From positions 620,001-684,000 of the forward strand of contig JAILWY010000015.1 of the NCBI GenBank assembly GCA_022113835.1: a DNA stretch of 64,000 nucleotides, written 5' to 3'. Every line of letters starts with the position of its first letter. Positions within the stretch are counted from its first letter, which is position 1. Positions 23,310-34,829 of this stretch are shown one piece after another. The position numbers and the translations under genes were made by a program. This DNA comes from Atopsyche davidsoni (lineage: Eukaryota; Arthropoda; Insecta; Trichoptera; Hydrobiosidae). The notes under the pieces were generated by a model that was given only the letters and a program-made list of their open reading frames with translations, made no database searches and was not told the DNA's origin.

Positions 23310-25090
23310 CATCCTAACACACACATTTTTAAAATAGTCACACTAGCTGAAAAGCCGTCAAAATAGATATACCACTGCTGAACATAACATACAATTTTTT
23401 CACCAAAATAGTTTTATATTAGATATGCTGCGTTCTTGGGTACGTTTTCGCGGTTTTTTTTTTTGTTAAAAGATATCCGATATTTTGTTCTCGATACTGG
23501 GGCCATCTTCATGGGATCGGAAGTTATTGAAATTTTCTCCCCTCCTCTTAGTGCTGGATCCGACATATTGTAAATTTGGTACTATTTTTGAACCAGGTGG
23601 TTTATATTTTTTAATTAAATTTACTCAAAAGTGACCTTTGCATTGTCCTAACTGCATGCGTTTATAAATGCATAAAAATAAGTTCCATTAAATTATTCAA
23701 CAATTTTATTCAAATTTAATGTTAATAGCAAAATATTAATACTCGGTTAAAGAAAAACAAGTCATACCCATGTGGCAACATACAATATTATGTATTAGTA
23801 CGCAACCGTTCCCGACGACGTCAACGGTAGAAAAAACATTTGGTGACACGCTGATGTTGGTAGGTGCTGTATGGAGATAGCCATGATCACGGTTCAGGTT
23901 CCCCCCATCATACAAATATTTGTACCTACCAAGCTTGGAGCAATTTGAATAATAAAAAAAGGTTAACTCCTAACAACACAGAAAATCGAGACAGCTAAAA
24001 GCTATATTTATGGCACGCCCTGATGTATTCCAAGACATTTAGAATGACTAACAAGGAAAATCACAAAAAATCGTATTTGTATAACCGAGAATTGACTCAA
24101 TAGACGCTAAACTTGACGAATATACAAATAAATAATACAAGAATGTTTATGAATGCACAATCACGTACAATATCTCGTTACTAATAAAAAGGCCCAGGAT
24201 AAAGTCCTGACAAAACCACACCCCTCTAATGTACAATTTCATAGTATAGTAAACACTTGACGTCTGCCAGAGCGGGGAGACATTTCGAGACACAATACCG
24301 ACTTATTTGCAGATTTAAGGGTAGAAGCAACCCCCGAAGAATATAAAAAGCCGCTATTACATAGGGCATTACATCGCCACTGATATTTTAGGGGATGGAT
24401 TGACTCACGATTGCTGCCTACCCCTATGACAAAAATAGGGGTAAAAAAGGCACAAAAAGTATTAAGAATTTTACGGTAAAAAAATAAATATATACATTTT
24501 GATATTTATCATTTAAAGAAACTGGCTTTCTGAATTACTACATAATTAGATGTCCTATTAAATACGAGCTATGCGCATAAAACTAAATAAAATCAAAATG
24601 TCTTGAACAAAAAAAGTCCTCGCCTTATAATAGAAAAGCCTTAAACTTCAAACATAGCTAATTTAATATCAAGATTTTAGCATTCAGAATAATATTTTTT
24701 TTAAATGTATATAAGTAAATTGACTCTTTTATTTTCTTGAACTCTTCAATGCAATATTAAATGTGATGTTAAGAACTTACATTTGTTAAATGATATGTGC
24801 TGCAGGATAAAAAATGTCTTCATATGTTCATACCTAAAACAAATAAATTATTAGTATGAAATATAATAATCATATTTTATATATAATATGTCATTTTCAT
24901 ATAAACGTGAGTTCAAAAATTATACTCTTCTGTTAGAATAAACAAGTTCCCTGCGTTCTTGGGTGTTAAGAATCGAAATGTGTTTAAAATATGTTTACTT
25001 TCTAAGATAACTAAATACTGCATTTGTACGAGAATGTTTTTCTGGAAAACTAAGTGCGTAAAAATTTATTATACCGAGTCAAATTCTCAG
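23310..25090. other. AT-rich gene-free DNA with one GC-richer patch
   Basis: The patch at about 24190-24440 (GCCAGAGCGGGGAGAC, AAAGCCGCTATTACATAGGG, GATTGCTGCCTACCCC) may be regulatory. A 10-bp inverted repeat TTGGTAGGTG/ACCTACCAA near 23857 and 23925 is spaced by about 60 bp. Otherwise nothing seen. Confidence 0.45.
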
Positions 25091-25094
25091 TTAG

Positions 25095-25175
25095 AGCTTT
25101 AGTAGTTGAGTCAGACAAAAGATCTGGTCGCGATACCCGTAGAGATCTGGGTTCGAATCATTCGAGTCGTTTAAA
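25095..25175 (+). repeat. tRNA-like SINE head
   Basis: GAGCTTTAGTAGTTGAGTCAG (box-A-like), then GATCTGGGTTCGAATCATTC (good box B) about 45 nt later. tRNA-derived SINE relic on the plus strand. Confidence 0.5.
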
Positions 25176-25249
25176 GTGTAAGTTGACTAACTAAAAACAT
25201 ATTGAATAAAGTAACACAGGGTTGAGTGAAATATCGCTTGTCTATTCAT

Positions 25250-25540
25250 TCGATTAGACTAGATTACATTGGCAAGAGGCTCGCTCCGTTGGATGGAGTA
25301 AGGGTGGCAGATTTTCAGTTCATAATAAGCTTTCGGAAAGGACTTTGCGATCTTCGATGCGCCATAAAAGTTACCCTGAAAATACGCAGTGCAGAGCGAT
25401 CATGTGCCCCGCGCATGCCTGGAGAGGGAGGGCGGTTATGATAATATAATCAGTAGAGCCTCATACTAATTTCGCAACCCCTAGTGTGATGTATTAGCGT
25501 AGTGCCGCTTTCTACCCTTTTATACGACTGAAGTGGGGTT
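25250..25540. promoter_or_regulatory. GC-richer island with CCATAAAA word
   Basis: GGCAAGAGGCTCGCTCCG, TCGATGCGCCATAAAAG and TGTGCCCCGCGCATGCC. A 71-codon frame is incidental. Candidate regulatory DNA. Confidence 0.3.
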
Positions 25541-25549
25541 TGTAGATAT

Positions 25550-27120
25550 TTATTCGCAAATTATACACTCGGCGGGATCTTCAAATTATATATTTTTGGT
25601 TGTACTATAAAACGGTCTGTGACGCCCGAAATTTTTCGGTTGCACTATTGCAGTTTTGAGCAACATTGACTAAATATTTGCTCATTGTCGAATTACCAAT
25701 AATCCTAATATTTCCGAGTAAACATATAGTTGTTTGTTAAATAGATAAGTTATACTGGATTGATTATTAATGTATTCTAAAAAATGTTATATATAGTATA
25801 CAACAAAAAAATTTATTTCATACAGTAGAAGAATATAAAGGAACTTAACCCAAAATACGAATTTTAAGTCCAGGTACTGTATTTCAAATAAAAAGCCTAT
25901 TGTGCAAAAAGTGATTCTATGTACCTATTTTTTTACATTTCATACAAAATGAGCGACGACCCTCGTGTTCTATAATAAGAGGGGTAGCAATGTAAGCCTC
26001 CCTCTACATAAAAGGACCAGGAGGTAGAAAAAAACCTTCAAAAGGCATTCATACAGGGTGATCAATAGTCAAAACTCCACTGACAAATGGAGGCTCCGGC
26101 GAAAGGCCCGTGAGTTTTGAGATTATTGTATAATACATTGACAAATTAGTGACAGCGCTTTTGATTAGTCATCTGTTATTAGGTTGAAATGTATTTTAAG
26201 TACAAAGGTGAGTTAACTTATATTATTCGTTCAGCGGACGTGCTTTCGTAGGTGTGAAGCCGCGCATTTTCAAACATGGGTCAAAATTTTTAATTGATAC
26301 CGTTGGTTTTATTAAAAGACCGATTTAACAGTAACTTTCTTTAAAATTTAAAAATCTTTGTTTCATCGAGATACTTGGTTAGTAACTGACCTTGACCTAG
26401 ACCAACATTGAAAATATATTTATCATATAATACTTTTAAAACAATTTGAGAAGTGAGAAATGTTTATAATTTACCCTAAATAAAGTATATTTAAATTTGA
26501 CAGTCGGCCATATGAAAAAAATATGTAAAAATGTTATTATTATATATTTTTTCCAAATAATGAATGGGCCTTTAGAGCCTTGAATTAACGCGACAAAAAA
26601 TTCAAACTAGGAAGTGCTAAAACCTTTTTATCTGATAATGTAAAAAAAAAACAACGAAATTTATAAGAATAAAGTGTCGATTATGAGAAACAGGTTAAAA
26701 GAGTATTACGTAGTTTCTAAATTACCAAAGAAACCGACAGCTTTTTAAACCTTGTTTATTTTCAAGCGAGAAATAATAATAAAACAGAGTAAAAAATACA
26801 TTAAAATATGCTTTCAAACAAAGGCCCGTTCTTCTGGTTTTTCTATTGAAGAAAACGCACAGAGACCGAATACATTATTTTTTATGTGTTTTGAATTCAT
26901 TACAATATATTTTCTTAATATAATATTTAATAAGTATTTTTAACAAGACGTTTGTTATTTCGGAAAATTTTAGACGATTTTTATCAGAATATAAAAAATG
27001 CGTATAAAATATATTCAAAGTCAAACTATTCAATACCTAATAACAACGTAGTTTTCTTTTCTCAAAACATATGAATAGCCAAACGGATAGTACATTACGA
27101 ACGCATAACCGTAACTATTC
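25550..27120. other. AT-rich gene-free DNA
   Basis: No gene. Near 26053 a single mariner-type terminus TACAGGGTGATC is followed by a fold-back TCAAAACTC...GAGTTTTGA (about 36-nt loop). An Ftz-F1/ERR-like TGACCTTGA lies at 26387-26395. Confidence 0.5.
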
Positions 27121-27127
27121 AATATTT

Positions 27128-27235
27128 TTGACAGAGTACTTGGTGGAATATCGCTTTAATATTTAAAAAAATTATTATGTGGTTTTTCATGTGTAAAATA
27201 TGTGAATAAAAACACAAAAGTATTTTATTTAAAAT
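27128..27235. repeat. Dispersed repeat family R1, copy e (degenerate)
   Basis: TTGACAGAGTACTTGGTGGA corresponds to the R1 block TTGACAAAGAGTACTTTGTGG at 35.69 kb, followed as there by an ATGTGGTTTTTCATGTGTAA-like block. The similarity is partial. Confidence 0.45.
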
Positions 27236-27322
27236 AAAAATGTTACTGTAAAGTCTATAACATAGTTCTTAGAAACATTTGTAAACATGCTAGTTTTTTT
27301 TTATTTTATTAAATTTATTTAA

Positions 27323-27859
27323 GGACCTAGTCTGCATAATCGAGTTTTTTTGATCATTTTCTAGTCCGTTTTGCGAAAAATCTACTGCACCAATCGAAAA
27401 AATGTAAATGCAAAAAGTTTGATACATTCCTTCTTCCGAATATAATATATTTTTATATCTTATAAATTTACTATTAATATGATAAATATGTGTTTTTCCG
27501 ATTGAAGTGTAGGAATTTGAAAACATTCAAAAGTTTTTTTTTCAATTGAAATTAAAAGATTAAATATATACCATGTGCGCAGTATTATTAAAAAATTAAA
27601 AAAATCTTTAACAAACTTTGATTTTGAAAAGTCGTCATTTTATCCAATTTTTCAACATCTTCAAGATTTTATTTTACCCTTAAAATGGACGTTAATTAAA
27701 TAATAAAAAATAGATAAATATAATTTATAGTTTTTTCAATTCTCTGTAAAAAAATCAACTTTCGATATAGCAAAATAAAGTGACTTGAATGGTGCAGTGG
27801 ATTTTTCGCAAAACGGACTAGAAAATGATCAAAAAAACTCGATTATGCAGACTAGGCTC
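27323..27859. mobile_element. TTAA-flanked MITE with about 70-bp terminal inverted repeats
   Basis: The left end (from CTAGTCTGCATAATCGAG to AAATCTACTGCACC) is repeated in reverse complement at the right end (GGTGCAGTGGATTTTTCGC to CTCGATTATGCAGACTAG), almost identical over about 70 bp. TTAA flanks both sides (27319-27322 and 27860-27863), the piggyBac target. Outermost bases GGACC against GAGCC differ slightly. The interior is AT-rich and non-coding. It is non-autonomous, and the near identity of the arms suggests it is fairly young. The superfamily is inferred from TTAA only. Confidence 0.8.
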
Positions 27860-28059
27860 TTAATGTTGCCGTTGATCTCTTATTTAATCTAAAAAAATAT
27901 CATGAATGGCGAGAATGGTCGTAACTTACCGGGCCATTCATTAATTCTCGTTATTCATTATCGAAGTACATATAGCAAATTTAACCGGACTGTCGTGGTA
28001 TTTTTGTAAAAAGGACCGGAGACTTCTCAAAGAAAGTCAGATAAGTTCCACAGGAACCG

Positions 28060-28310
28060 GTTGATGAATTTTGGAAATTCGCACTGAGGTCGGGCGGCAA
28101 ATGTGTGCCCGTCAACATTTTTTTCCGCATTTTCTTTTCTTCTGAAAAAACTCAAAAGCGGCGACACAAAGAGAGGCGCCCCTCGCCCTGTCATCTGGCA
28201 TTTAAAGATGAAATGCCGTATAAGCGCATTCATTCTTCCGAATGGGAAACTTCCACAGTTCCACTGTCGAATATTAAATCGAAAGAAATGCCGGAACATG
28301 GGGAATATCA
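28060..28310. promoter_or_regulatory. GC-richer island, candidate regulatory element
   Basis: GAGGTCGGGCGGCAAATG, GAGAGGCGCCCCTCGCCC and GAAATGCCGTATAAGCGC. Frames of 70-103 codons overlap here on both strands in different phases, and none has a recognisable domain or splice context. Best left as non-coding. Confidence 0.3.
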
Positions 28311-28319
28311 ATTGTAATA

Positions 28320-29060
28320 ATAAATATCGTGGAATTTTCAGGCTGCGGTGGTTAATTTATAATAACCAAAAGCTTCATTTTGTAGTACTCAAACTAGTCA
28401 AAACCATGAAATGAAAAACGTTGAAACTTTGAGGATATAAATTTACAAAGTAATGTATATTATAGAACTCTTCGATGTCTAAGCACATCCAATCAAATGT
28501 TTAATTTTGTAACTCGAAAAAATTAAGAGCAAGATATTTTTTTTCCATTCCACTGTAGATCGTAGGAAAAATCGTTGGTACCTTAAGAATATCAATAGAT
28601 GTAGAATATTCTGAAATGGGAAAATTAAAATCAATTCAACCGCGACTGGTCATAAAACAGACGTTAAGAATACTAAAAAATATTTACTATATCAATTTAT
28701 AAGTAAAACGCATGAAAACAGTTAATTTTTCTATTTATAACAATTTACCCATAACGGCTTTTGTAAGTTGATGTTACTTTTTTGAAGATGTACAAAAATA
28801 GTGAAATTCAATTTAAAACATTGAAATAACATAAATTTACGTCTTGAACAGCATTACATCTTAAATAAAAATGATGGTTCGGTACGATATTGAATTAAAG
28901 TTTAGTTTACCTATATTTTTTTGTCTCTTAATAACAGATATAATATTACTTTAGTAGATTCAGTAAAAAAACAGCTTTAAATTTAATCTGCTAGCATTTC
29001 TATAAATTCTAATTCCATGGTTGCAAAATGTAGAAAGAGTTTCAATTTTAAAACTTTATT
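28320..29060. other. AT-rich gene-free DNA
   Basis: I see nothing to annotate here. Confidence 0.5.
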
Positions 29061-29290
29061 TTGAACTCTGGTGCATTCAAAGGCAGTCCGACCGGTAAAG
29101 AGGTTTAGAAGGAAGATAGAGAGGGCGCTGAAAAGCCTTTTTCTTCAGACGAGACACCCTCAGCCTTCAGGCTTTCAAGCAGACAATGCGGCGGGAGAGC
29201 TTAATTACTGGACAAGGGGATGTGAAACCTTTGAGGAAACATTTGCACTACTGAAAGAGCCTATCGTCGCGCTGTGCGGTTTTATTACTC
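29060..29290. promoter_or_regulatory. GC-richer island overlapping an 89-codon frame
   Basis: GATAGAGAGGGCGCTGAAAA, CAATGCGGCGGGAGAGC and ATCGTCGCGCTGTGCGG. The open frame at 29071-29340 has no recognised domain. It might be a decayed exon or conserved non-coding DNA; I favour the latter weakly. Confidence 0.28.
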
Positions 29291-29344
29291 TCGTTATTTT
29301 CAAGAATCAAATGTATGCAGGTTTATATTTTTTTATATAAGAGG

Positions 29345-32300
29345 TTTTACACCAAAATAAACTGTTTTTTTTTTTTTTGTACGCCGTAGATTATTTAATC
29401 AGAATAAGAATAGATTTATTGCAGTATTAAAAAAATATTATAAATACCCACGTTTAGTATTTCGATATATACAATGACATTTAAGACAGCCTAAATAATA
29501 AAATATGAGTAAAATTATTCCGTCCTTGATTATTTAAATAGATTTTTAAATAATATGTCAAAACACATATGAAGTATCATATTTTTAATAGAATTGTACT
29601 TAAATGTTGCAATCAACAAAATACAGCCAATCAATTGCACAAACCCTTCCCGAGGAAAAGCTCCATTGAGGTCTCGCAAGTGATCGAGCATTGTTAGCAT
29701 AAAAAATGCACTTTTTCGCACTAACGGTGGCCTAAATTGTAAAAATAAACCTTGTTCATTTCATAGTCTTCCTCAAATTAAAGTAATGCATATTGTTTTC
29801 TAGAAGATTCGCTTATTCAGAGTTCAAAGAGAAAGCACAGAGGTGAGGATAATGGGGAATATCGTCTTAAATATTATCACACCATTTATCCTTTAATCAA
29901 CCATAAAAATGGATGACAACAATATAAAATAAGGATTTCTGTTTTTATATCCGGAAACAGGCTTATAGCAGCAGAGGTCAAAATGACCCAATCGGGGGTG
30001 GAAGGCATCAAACTTGGTAGGTATTTAATATTAACCCTTCCGGAGTGGCCTCCCCGTCTCCTTACGTGGGGTAGTAAAAAGAAACCTTCCCTTAAATTCG
30101 ATAGGTGGTATTGCGGTGATAATAAAACAAATAATCCTTAAGAAGAAGACTCGATAAGGTTAACTCAGTTTTATTACAATATACAATGCTAACATTTTCT
30201 AAAGAAATATACCATTTGTAGTGAATGACAATGAATTTCCCTATTTAAAATTTTAATATAAAAGTCACTTACGTATAATTTACGTGACTTACTCTAAAAA
30301 CTATCAATGTAATATAAAAATGAGGGTTCAAATAAGATTGCGAAAGCTAATCAATGGCACCGGTCTAAATTAAAGACGTACGGTGTATTCTTCGGCTTGT
30401 TCACCATTGTTTGCTTAAAAAAATATCCTGAAAAACTGTACGTCACGTGTGAGATGACATGGAAAAAACAAAGTTGATATGTGTGTAAAATACCATTATT
30501 AAAATTTTACATATAATATTATAAGTGATTTTAGAAAATTGGTTTATCCCAAAATTAAATTTTATTTTTTAGCTGTATATGATTCGGAATTCGGGGTGAA
30601 CAAAACTTAAATTGAAAAAAATGTGCTTTTAAAAAGATCAAATATCACAATTCTACGAGGGATGATCATAATTTTTTTTTTTTTTATAGTTAGAATTTCT
30701 ATAAACACAGTGGCAATAAAATTAAATAGGCTTTTTATAGTGTAATTTACTGCTATCTAACTACTAAATTGCGCATAATATATATTAGGGAAAAGTACGT
30801 AATGATACTTAAGGGCACTCTCATGTAAAAGTTTAACCCGCGGGGGTGCGTTAAGTTAACGAATTGGGGATGTAAAATATTTATCGCCCCTTAGCCTGCC
30901 AATCTTTCCGAGACACCGCCGGAAAAAGGAAGATCTAATGTAAAGCCTCTTATGTGAACCAAGCGGCAGCTTCAATTTTTAAAGACGTCCCCAAAACTAT
31001 CGAATATCTGAGTGCGATAACTGATTTAAAAGTATTAAAAAAAAATTGACACCTATTTACTAAAAGGTCGATAGTTTTCTGTGATTTCTAAATAGCTACA
31101 AACGCTACTGGAGACGTATCAAACCTGATACAGCTACAATAGCCTTTAAAAAAAAAAATCTATCGTTGTCGTGAAGATCGTTTTCCATACAGAATAGTAT
31201 AATGTCGTAATGAATAGTAATTAAATTATCTGTTTATGAATGTCTACTAATGGAATAAAACATTTAATGTAGGTTTTAAAAAAATACTGAGTTATTGTAC
31301 CAATAACTATTTTTTTTTAAAATCGGCTTTCTTTACATTTACTCTGCATAAAAAATGTTTTATGTAACCGATAACCTAAAAACGTCTTGAATACGCAATA
31401 AACCTGATTGTGCAAAAAAGCACGTGATTGATAAATAGTTTATAAAATACTTGTATTTCCTTTCTATTCTGTATAAATTATAATTTCAGCGGGTGTGAAT
31501 GCGAAAATAAGCCCTTTGATAATATTATTAAATGAAATCTCACATTGTGGTCTAGGGGCTTGTTCGTGCGTGGATTAAATGTGGGTTTTATTTTTGTTAA
31601 AATTATAAATTGCTTCAGGGGTAACAAGGTAAGGAAGATCCTTTGAGAAAAAACTTTTTCTGCTTTCTATGATTTAATTCAAATAATATACTCAACAAGT
31701 TAGCAATACTACCTCAAATATCTTTAAACGGCTTGCACACTTGCCTGCTTTTCACAAGCACCCTTATAATATATAGTGGCTTTTATTTTATGCAAATCTG
31801 AAATAGCTTACAACATGTGTCTAATTATAAAAGACTTAAACAAAATAGGGTGAATGAAAAAAACGTCAAGTTATATATTTAATCAAAACAATAAATTTGC
31901 AAAGTTATTCGACATGCGCATGGTAAATACTTGTGTATTTTAGGACAGCTGCAATCAACTACCGGATAAAGGACCGGCCGATCCGTTTGTAAAGAGCCTC
32001 GCGTGTTATCTGAGCGTATCAGAAGGCAATTAGACCCGCCGTGTTGTATAATCATTTCCCGGTATAAAATGGCGTGATGAAATCAATCCAGTCCGATGCC
32101 CACATAACGTGTACCTAGCCCACTATAAAACAGTATGGAATCTGAAAGGGGAGGTGACCGCGGCGAGGTAGCAACCCCGCTTAGTAATTAGCTAATACAT
32201 TAGTGGCTGCATTAAATTTAATAGAAACTAAACGCCAAAACGGGTATAAAATTTGGTACACATTCTCGAGTACTGATATTTTTTTTCAAAAATAAGATAA

Positions 32301-32400
32301 CCTGAACATAAATTTGAATATGTGCTTATGAGACAGAATGCGGAGCTCCTTATTCTAATCAAGTCAACAATATTTCCAAGTCAACAAATACGTTACCTAT
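29345..32400. other. AT-rich DNA with two GC-richer patches, no gene
   Basis: Patches at about 30830-30990 (TAACCCGCGGGGGTGCG, GAGACACCGCCGGAAAAAGG) and 31940-32200 (GGACCGGCCGATCC, GAGGTGACCGCGGCGAGG) may be regulatory. A box-A-like TTGTGGTCTAGGGGCTTG near 31549 may be a SINE trace. The rest is AT-rich with no recognised elements. Confidence 0.45.
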
Positions 32401-32411
32401 TATATTCTATA

Positions 32412-33609
32412 CTAGAAATGTAGCCCGTCATAAAATGACGTATTCGATGAACGATGCAATAGTGTTTGAACATATGTTTGGCTGACAATAAGATGAATCT
32501 TTCGTAAGCTTTCGTTTTGTACCGTCAGTTGGATGAAGGTGTGAAGTTCTGTGATATATTTGGCCTTGAACTTTGAAGCAGAGTGGCCCTGATTCTGCCA
32601 CTGGACCTGTTAATTTAGCTCCCATTGATGCAAAAGATATACTGTCATTGTATGATTTTATTTTTCTATTGAAATTTCCATTATAAATATTTTCTGGATT
32701 TGACATAATATCCTTTAAATATACCGGGAAAATAGGCCTTGCTGGTAGTTTCACTTTACTTTTGTGACAGCAATCGTTAAACTTCCATCTGATGGTTTTT
32801 CTGCTTGAAAATTTAAAGCATTGCAGAATCGACAGGTCACATTCATCAATCCACAATTGTGTGCAGTAATCGCTATCAAACGCTCCTGTGTGAGTTGTCT
32901 TATTGTTTCTTCTGTTTCTGTTTGTCTCGATGTGGATACACGCACTCGCATTTAAGACAAACGCAGCGTTCGCTGTGCATCAGTTTCTTTTTGTCTTGAG
33001 GTCGATGCACATACTCGAATTTTAAGAAGACGCTGCTCGCCTTTTCTTTCCAATTCATTGCTTGACAAATCTGTCACATTTTGTGTCATAAACAACGCAT
33101 TACTTTTACTGCACCGGTCTTTATTTGATGGAGTCTTTATCACGTTCAAATGTGCAATTCTTTTTGAATTACGTTTGCTGTGCGTAGACGGTGTTATTTT
33201 TTTAGGAGGCATTTTGAGTTATTAATGATGTGAAAAATAATTTCAAATGCAATTTCGATGAAAAAATAAAGATGGTAAAAAAAAAAAAAAAAACTGACAT
33301 ACACTGAAAATTTCTTAGAACCATCAAAATTTGTTTTTTTGTAAAAGTTCTAAATTTGAAATTCTCAACAAAAAAATCCTATAATTCGTACATATTGAAA
33401 CTCGCTAAAGCATATTTTATAGTCTTATTAAATTAGTTTTTAAATAAAAAATATTATCCTATCGTCTTGAAATTCGGCACATAGCTGCGAAAAAATTTAC
33501 TAAACTTACGTGCAAAAAATCAGCGTTGTATCTTTTAAGATATTCTATAGAGAACTAAAAAATGAAACATACACACCCACCCACACACAATGGCTATTAT
33601 TATAGTAGA
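32412..33609 (-). mobile_element. Helitron, complete ends, non-autonomous (1198 bp)
   Basis: Read on the minus strand it begins TCTACTATAATAATAGCC and ends with CTAG (32412-32415). Ten nt inside that end is a 6-bp hairpin CGTCAT-TTT-ATGACG (plus-strand 32426-32440). It sits between A (32411) and T (33610). A TC start, 3' hairpin, CTRR end and insertion into AT without duplication are the textbook Helitron signature. A relative with identical ends lies at 52019-52680. Inside are remnants of the Helitron N-terminal domain but no Rep or helicase, so this copy depends on another for movement. An A17 run lies at 33277-33293. Confidence 0.92.
32428..33212 (-). pseudogene. Helitron Rep/helicase protein, N-terminal fragment, frameshifted
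   Basis: The product would be the N-terminal part of the Helitron rolling-circle protein. It starts MPPKKITPSTHSKRNSK at 33212 and is basic and Ser/Thr-rich. It stops at 32952, then continues in other frames: CRFCNALNFQAEKPSDG and then KSKVKLPARPIFP, NGNFNRKIKSYNDSISFASM, GAKLTGP and FKVQGQIYHRTSHLHPTDG. This matches the Helitron-like N domain pattern (C..C..L.F..E, KV.LP, YN..FAFAS.GA, F..QGQ.YHR...L.P..G). The fragment then runs directly into the element's 3' end. Rep (HUH) and helicase regions are absent. At least one stop and one frameshift interrupt it, so it is non-functional. Identification of the domain is from family knowledge. Confidence 0.85.
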
Positions 33610-34018
33610 TTCCAATAATAGGAGATATTGCTGTTTAGATAATGTTTAATAGTAATATAACATAAGCAACAATGTAATGTAAAAAAAATATTAATGCCGG
33701 TAGGGTTAACAGTTATTCACATGTCAGTTGTAATAAAAATCTAGCTGTTTTTGTCAATTTCAATCAAAATTAATTTTTCGATAACGGGCACCCCTATAAA
33801 CACATTTTTAATAGCTACATTGCGTTAAGTATGGATATGATTAGGGGTGGCCTCAATCTAATGCACACAATTAAAGATATGTTTACTGAATGAATGAACA
33901 ATCGAAAACTTTATTAAATTACAATTGCAGTAAATGAACGGCTATGATGGTCATGAAATTTATGTTTACCTTAAATTTAGAGAACTACGGCAGTGAGAAA
34001 TATATATGTATATATATA

Positions 34019-34561
34019 TAAGGTATCCAAAATGAGAATCGGGTGAATGTGAATAATGACCGTTATTGCAATGAGCTACGAAAATTTTTGGGCCCAGAGT
34101 TGCAGGAGTTTCAACTCAAGAACGTGGTTCCACTTGCCATACATCCAATCAATCAATTGAAGCTGTTAACGAATTATTCCCTAAAAAGGTCATTTCACGT
34201 AGAGGTAACATCAACTGGCCTCCCAGAAGCCCCGATCTTAGCTCTCTTGACTGTTTCGAATGGGGATACCTTAAAAGTAGGGTTTATGAGAATTATCCGA
34301 CGAACCTAAAGGAATTGAAACGAAACATCAGGTCAGAAATGGCAGCAATATCGAGGGCTATGTGTCAGCGTGTTATCAGCAATCTTCGTTTCAGATTAGA
34401 AGCGTGCCAGCAGCGTAACGGTCACAATTTGGATAACATCATCTTTTCGAAATAATTTTTCATTTCATATTCTTATAATCAACAACAAAAAATTACTTGA
34501 TTACTAGTAGTTTTTGTTTTACTGAACTATCAAATACCCGATACTCTCTTTGGACACCCTG
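34019..34561 (+). mobile_element. Internally deleted mariner element (543 bp)
   Basis: The left end TAAGGTATCCAAAATGAGAA and the reverse complement of the right end CAGGGTGTCCAAAGAGAGTA agree at about 21 of 27 positions over the full TIR. TA flanks both ends (34017-34018 and 34562-34563), the mariner target duplication. The left TIR joins almost directly to the middle of the transposase, so the 5' UTR, the DNA-binding HTH region and the first catalytic segment are deleted. The left flank is a (TA)n tract. It cannot supply its own transposase. Confidence 0.92.
34046..34455 (+). pseudogene. Mariner transposase, C-terminal half, broken
   Basis: The coding begins NVNNDRYCNELRKFLGPELQ, the family's 'VN..RY...L..FL.P.L' stretch. 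Near 34127-34132 the frame changes. Comparison with the WFQQDGAT.HT motif suggests a short deletion (about 14 nt by inference) that removes the second catalytic Asp. From 34132 the frame TCHTSNQSIEAVNELFPKK, ISRRGNINWPPRSPDLSSLD, CFEWGYLKSRVYENYP and RFRLEACQQRNGHNLDNIIF runs to a TAA at 34453-34455. WPPRSPDLxxLDxFxWGYLK carries the third catalytic Asp. Its family role would be cut-and-paste DNA transposition; this copy is dead (truncated, frameshifted, missing a catalytic residue). Confidence 0.92.
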
Positions 34562-34689
34562 TATGTATGTTTTGCATTGTCTCATGCCGTGAAGTCGGAT
34601 TTTAGCATATTCAGGTTAATTCTGACATCAGCACTTTAATACCAAATATTTGATATGAAAGCTATAACAGAAATAGATTTTTTACAATA

Positions 34690-34800
34690 CGCCCATACCA
34701 CGCTATACGGCCGCTCTTTATACGGCCTTTCGCTATAACGGCCCTTTTCAATTAAGGCACGTTTTCGATATACGGCCTAAAATGTTTCGCTATAACAGCC
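34690..34800. repeat. Pogo/Tigger-like terminus with repeated TATAACGGCC words
   Basis: GCTATACGGCC, TTATACGGCC, GCTATAACGGCCC, GATATACGGCC and GCTATAACAGCC occur within about 100 bp. Direct repeats of TATAACG-type words are typical of pogo/Tigger ends. The opposite end was not found, so it is either a fragment or a local repeat cluster. Confidence 0.4.
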
Positions 34801-34829
34801 AAAAAACCTTTTTTTCAATTTTATTTTGT

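Noticed and set aside
28103..28414. 103-codon plus-strand frame as an exon
   Set aside because: Competing frames exist on both strands and no domain or splice context was seen.
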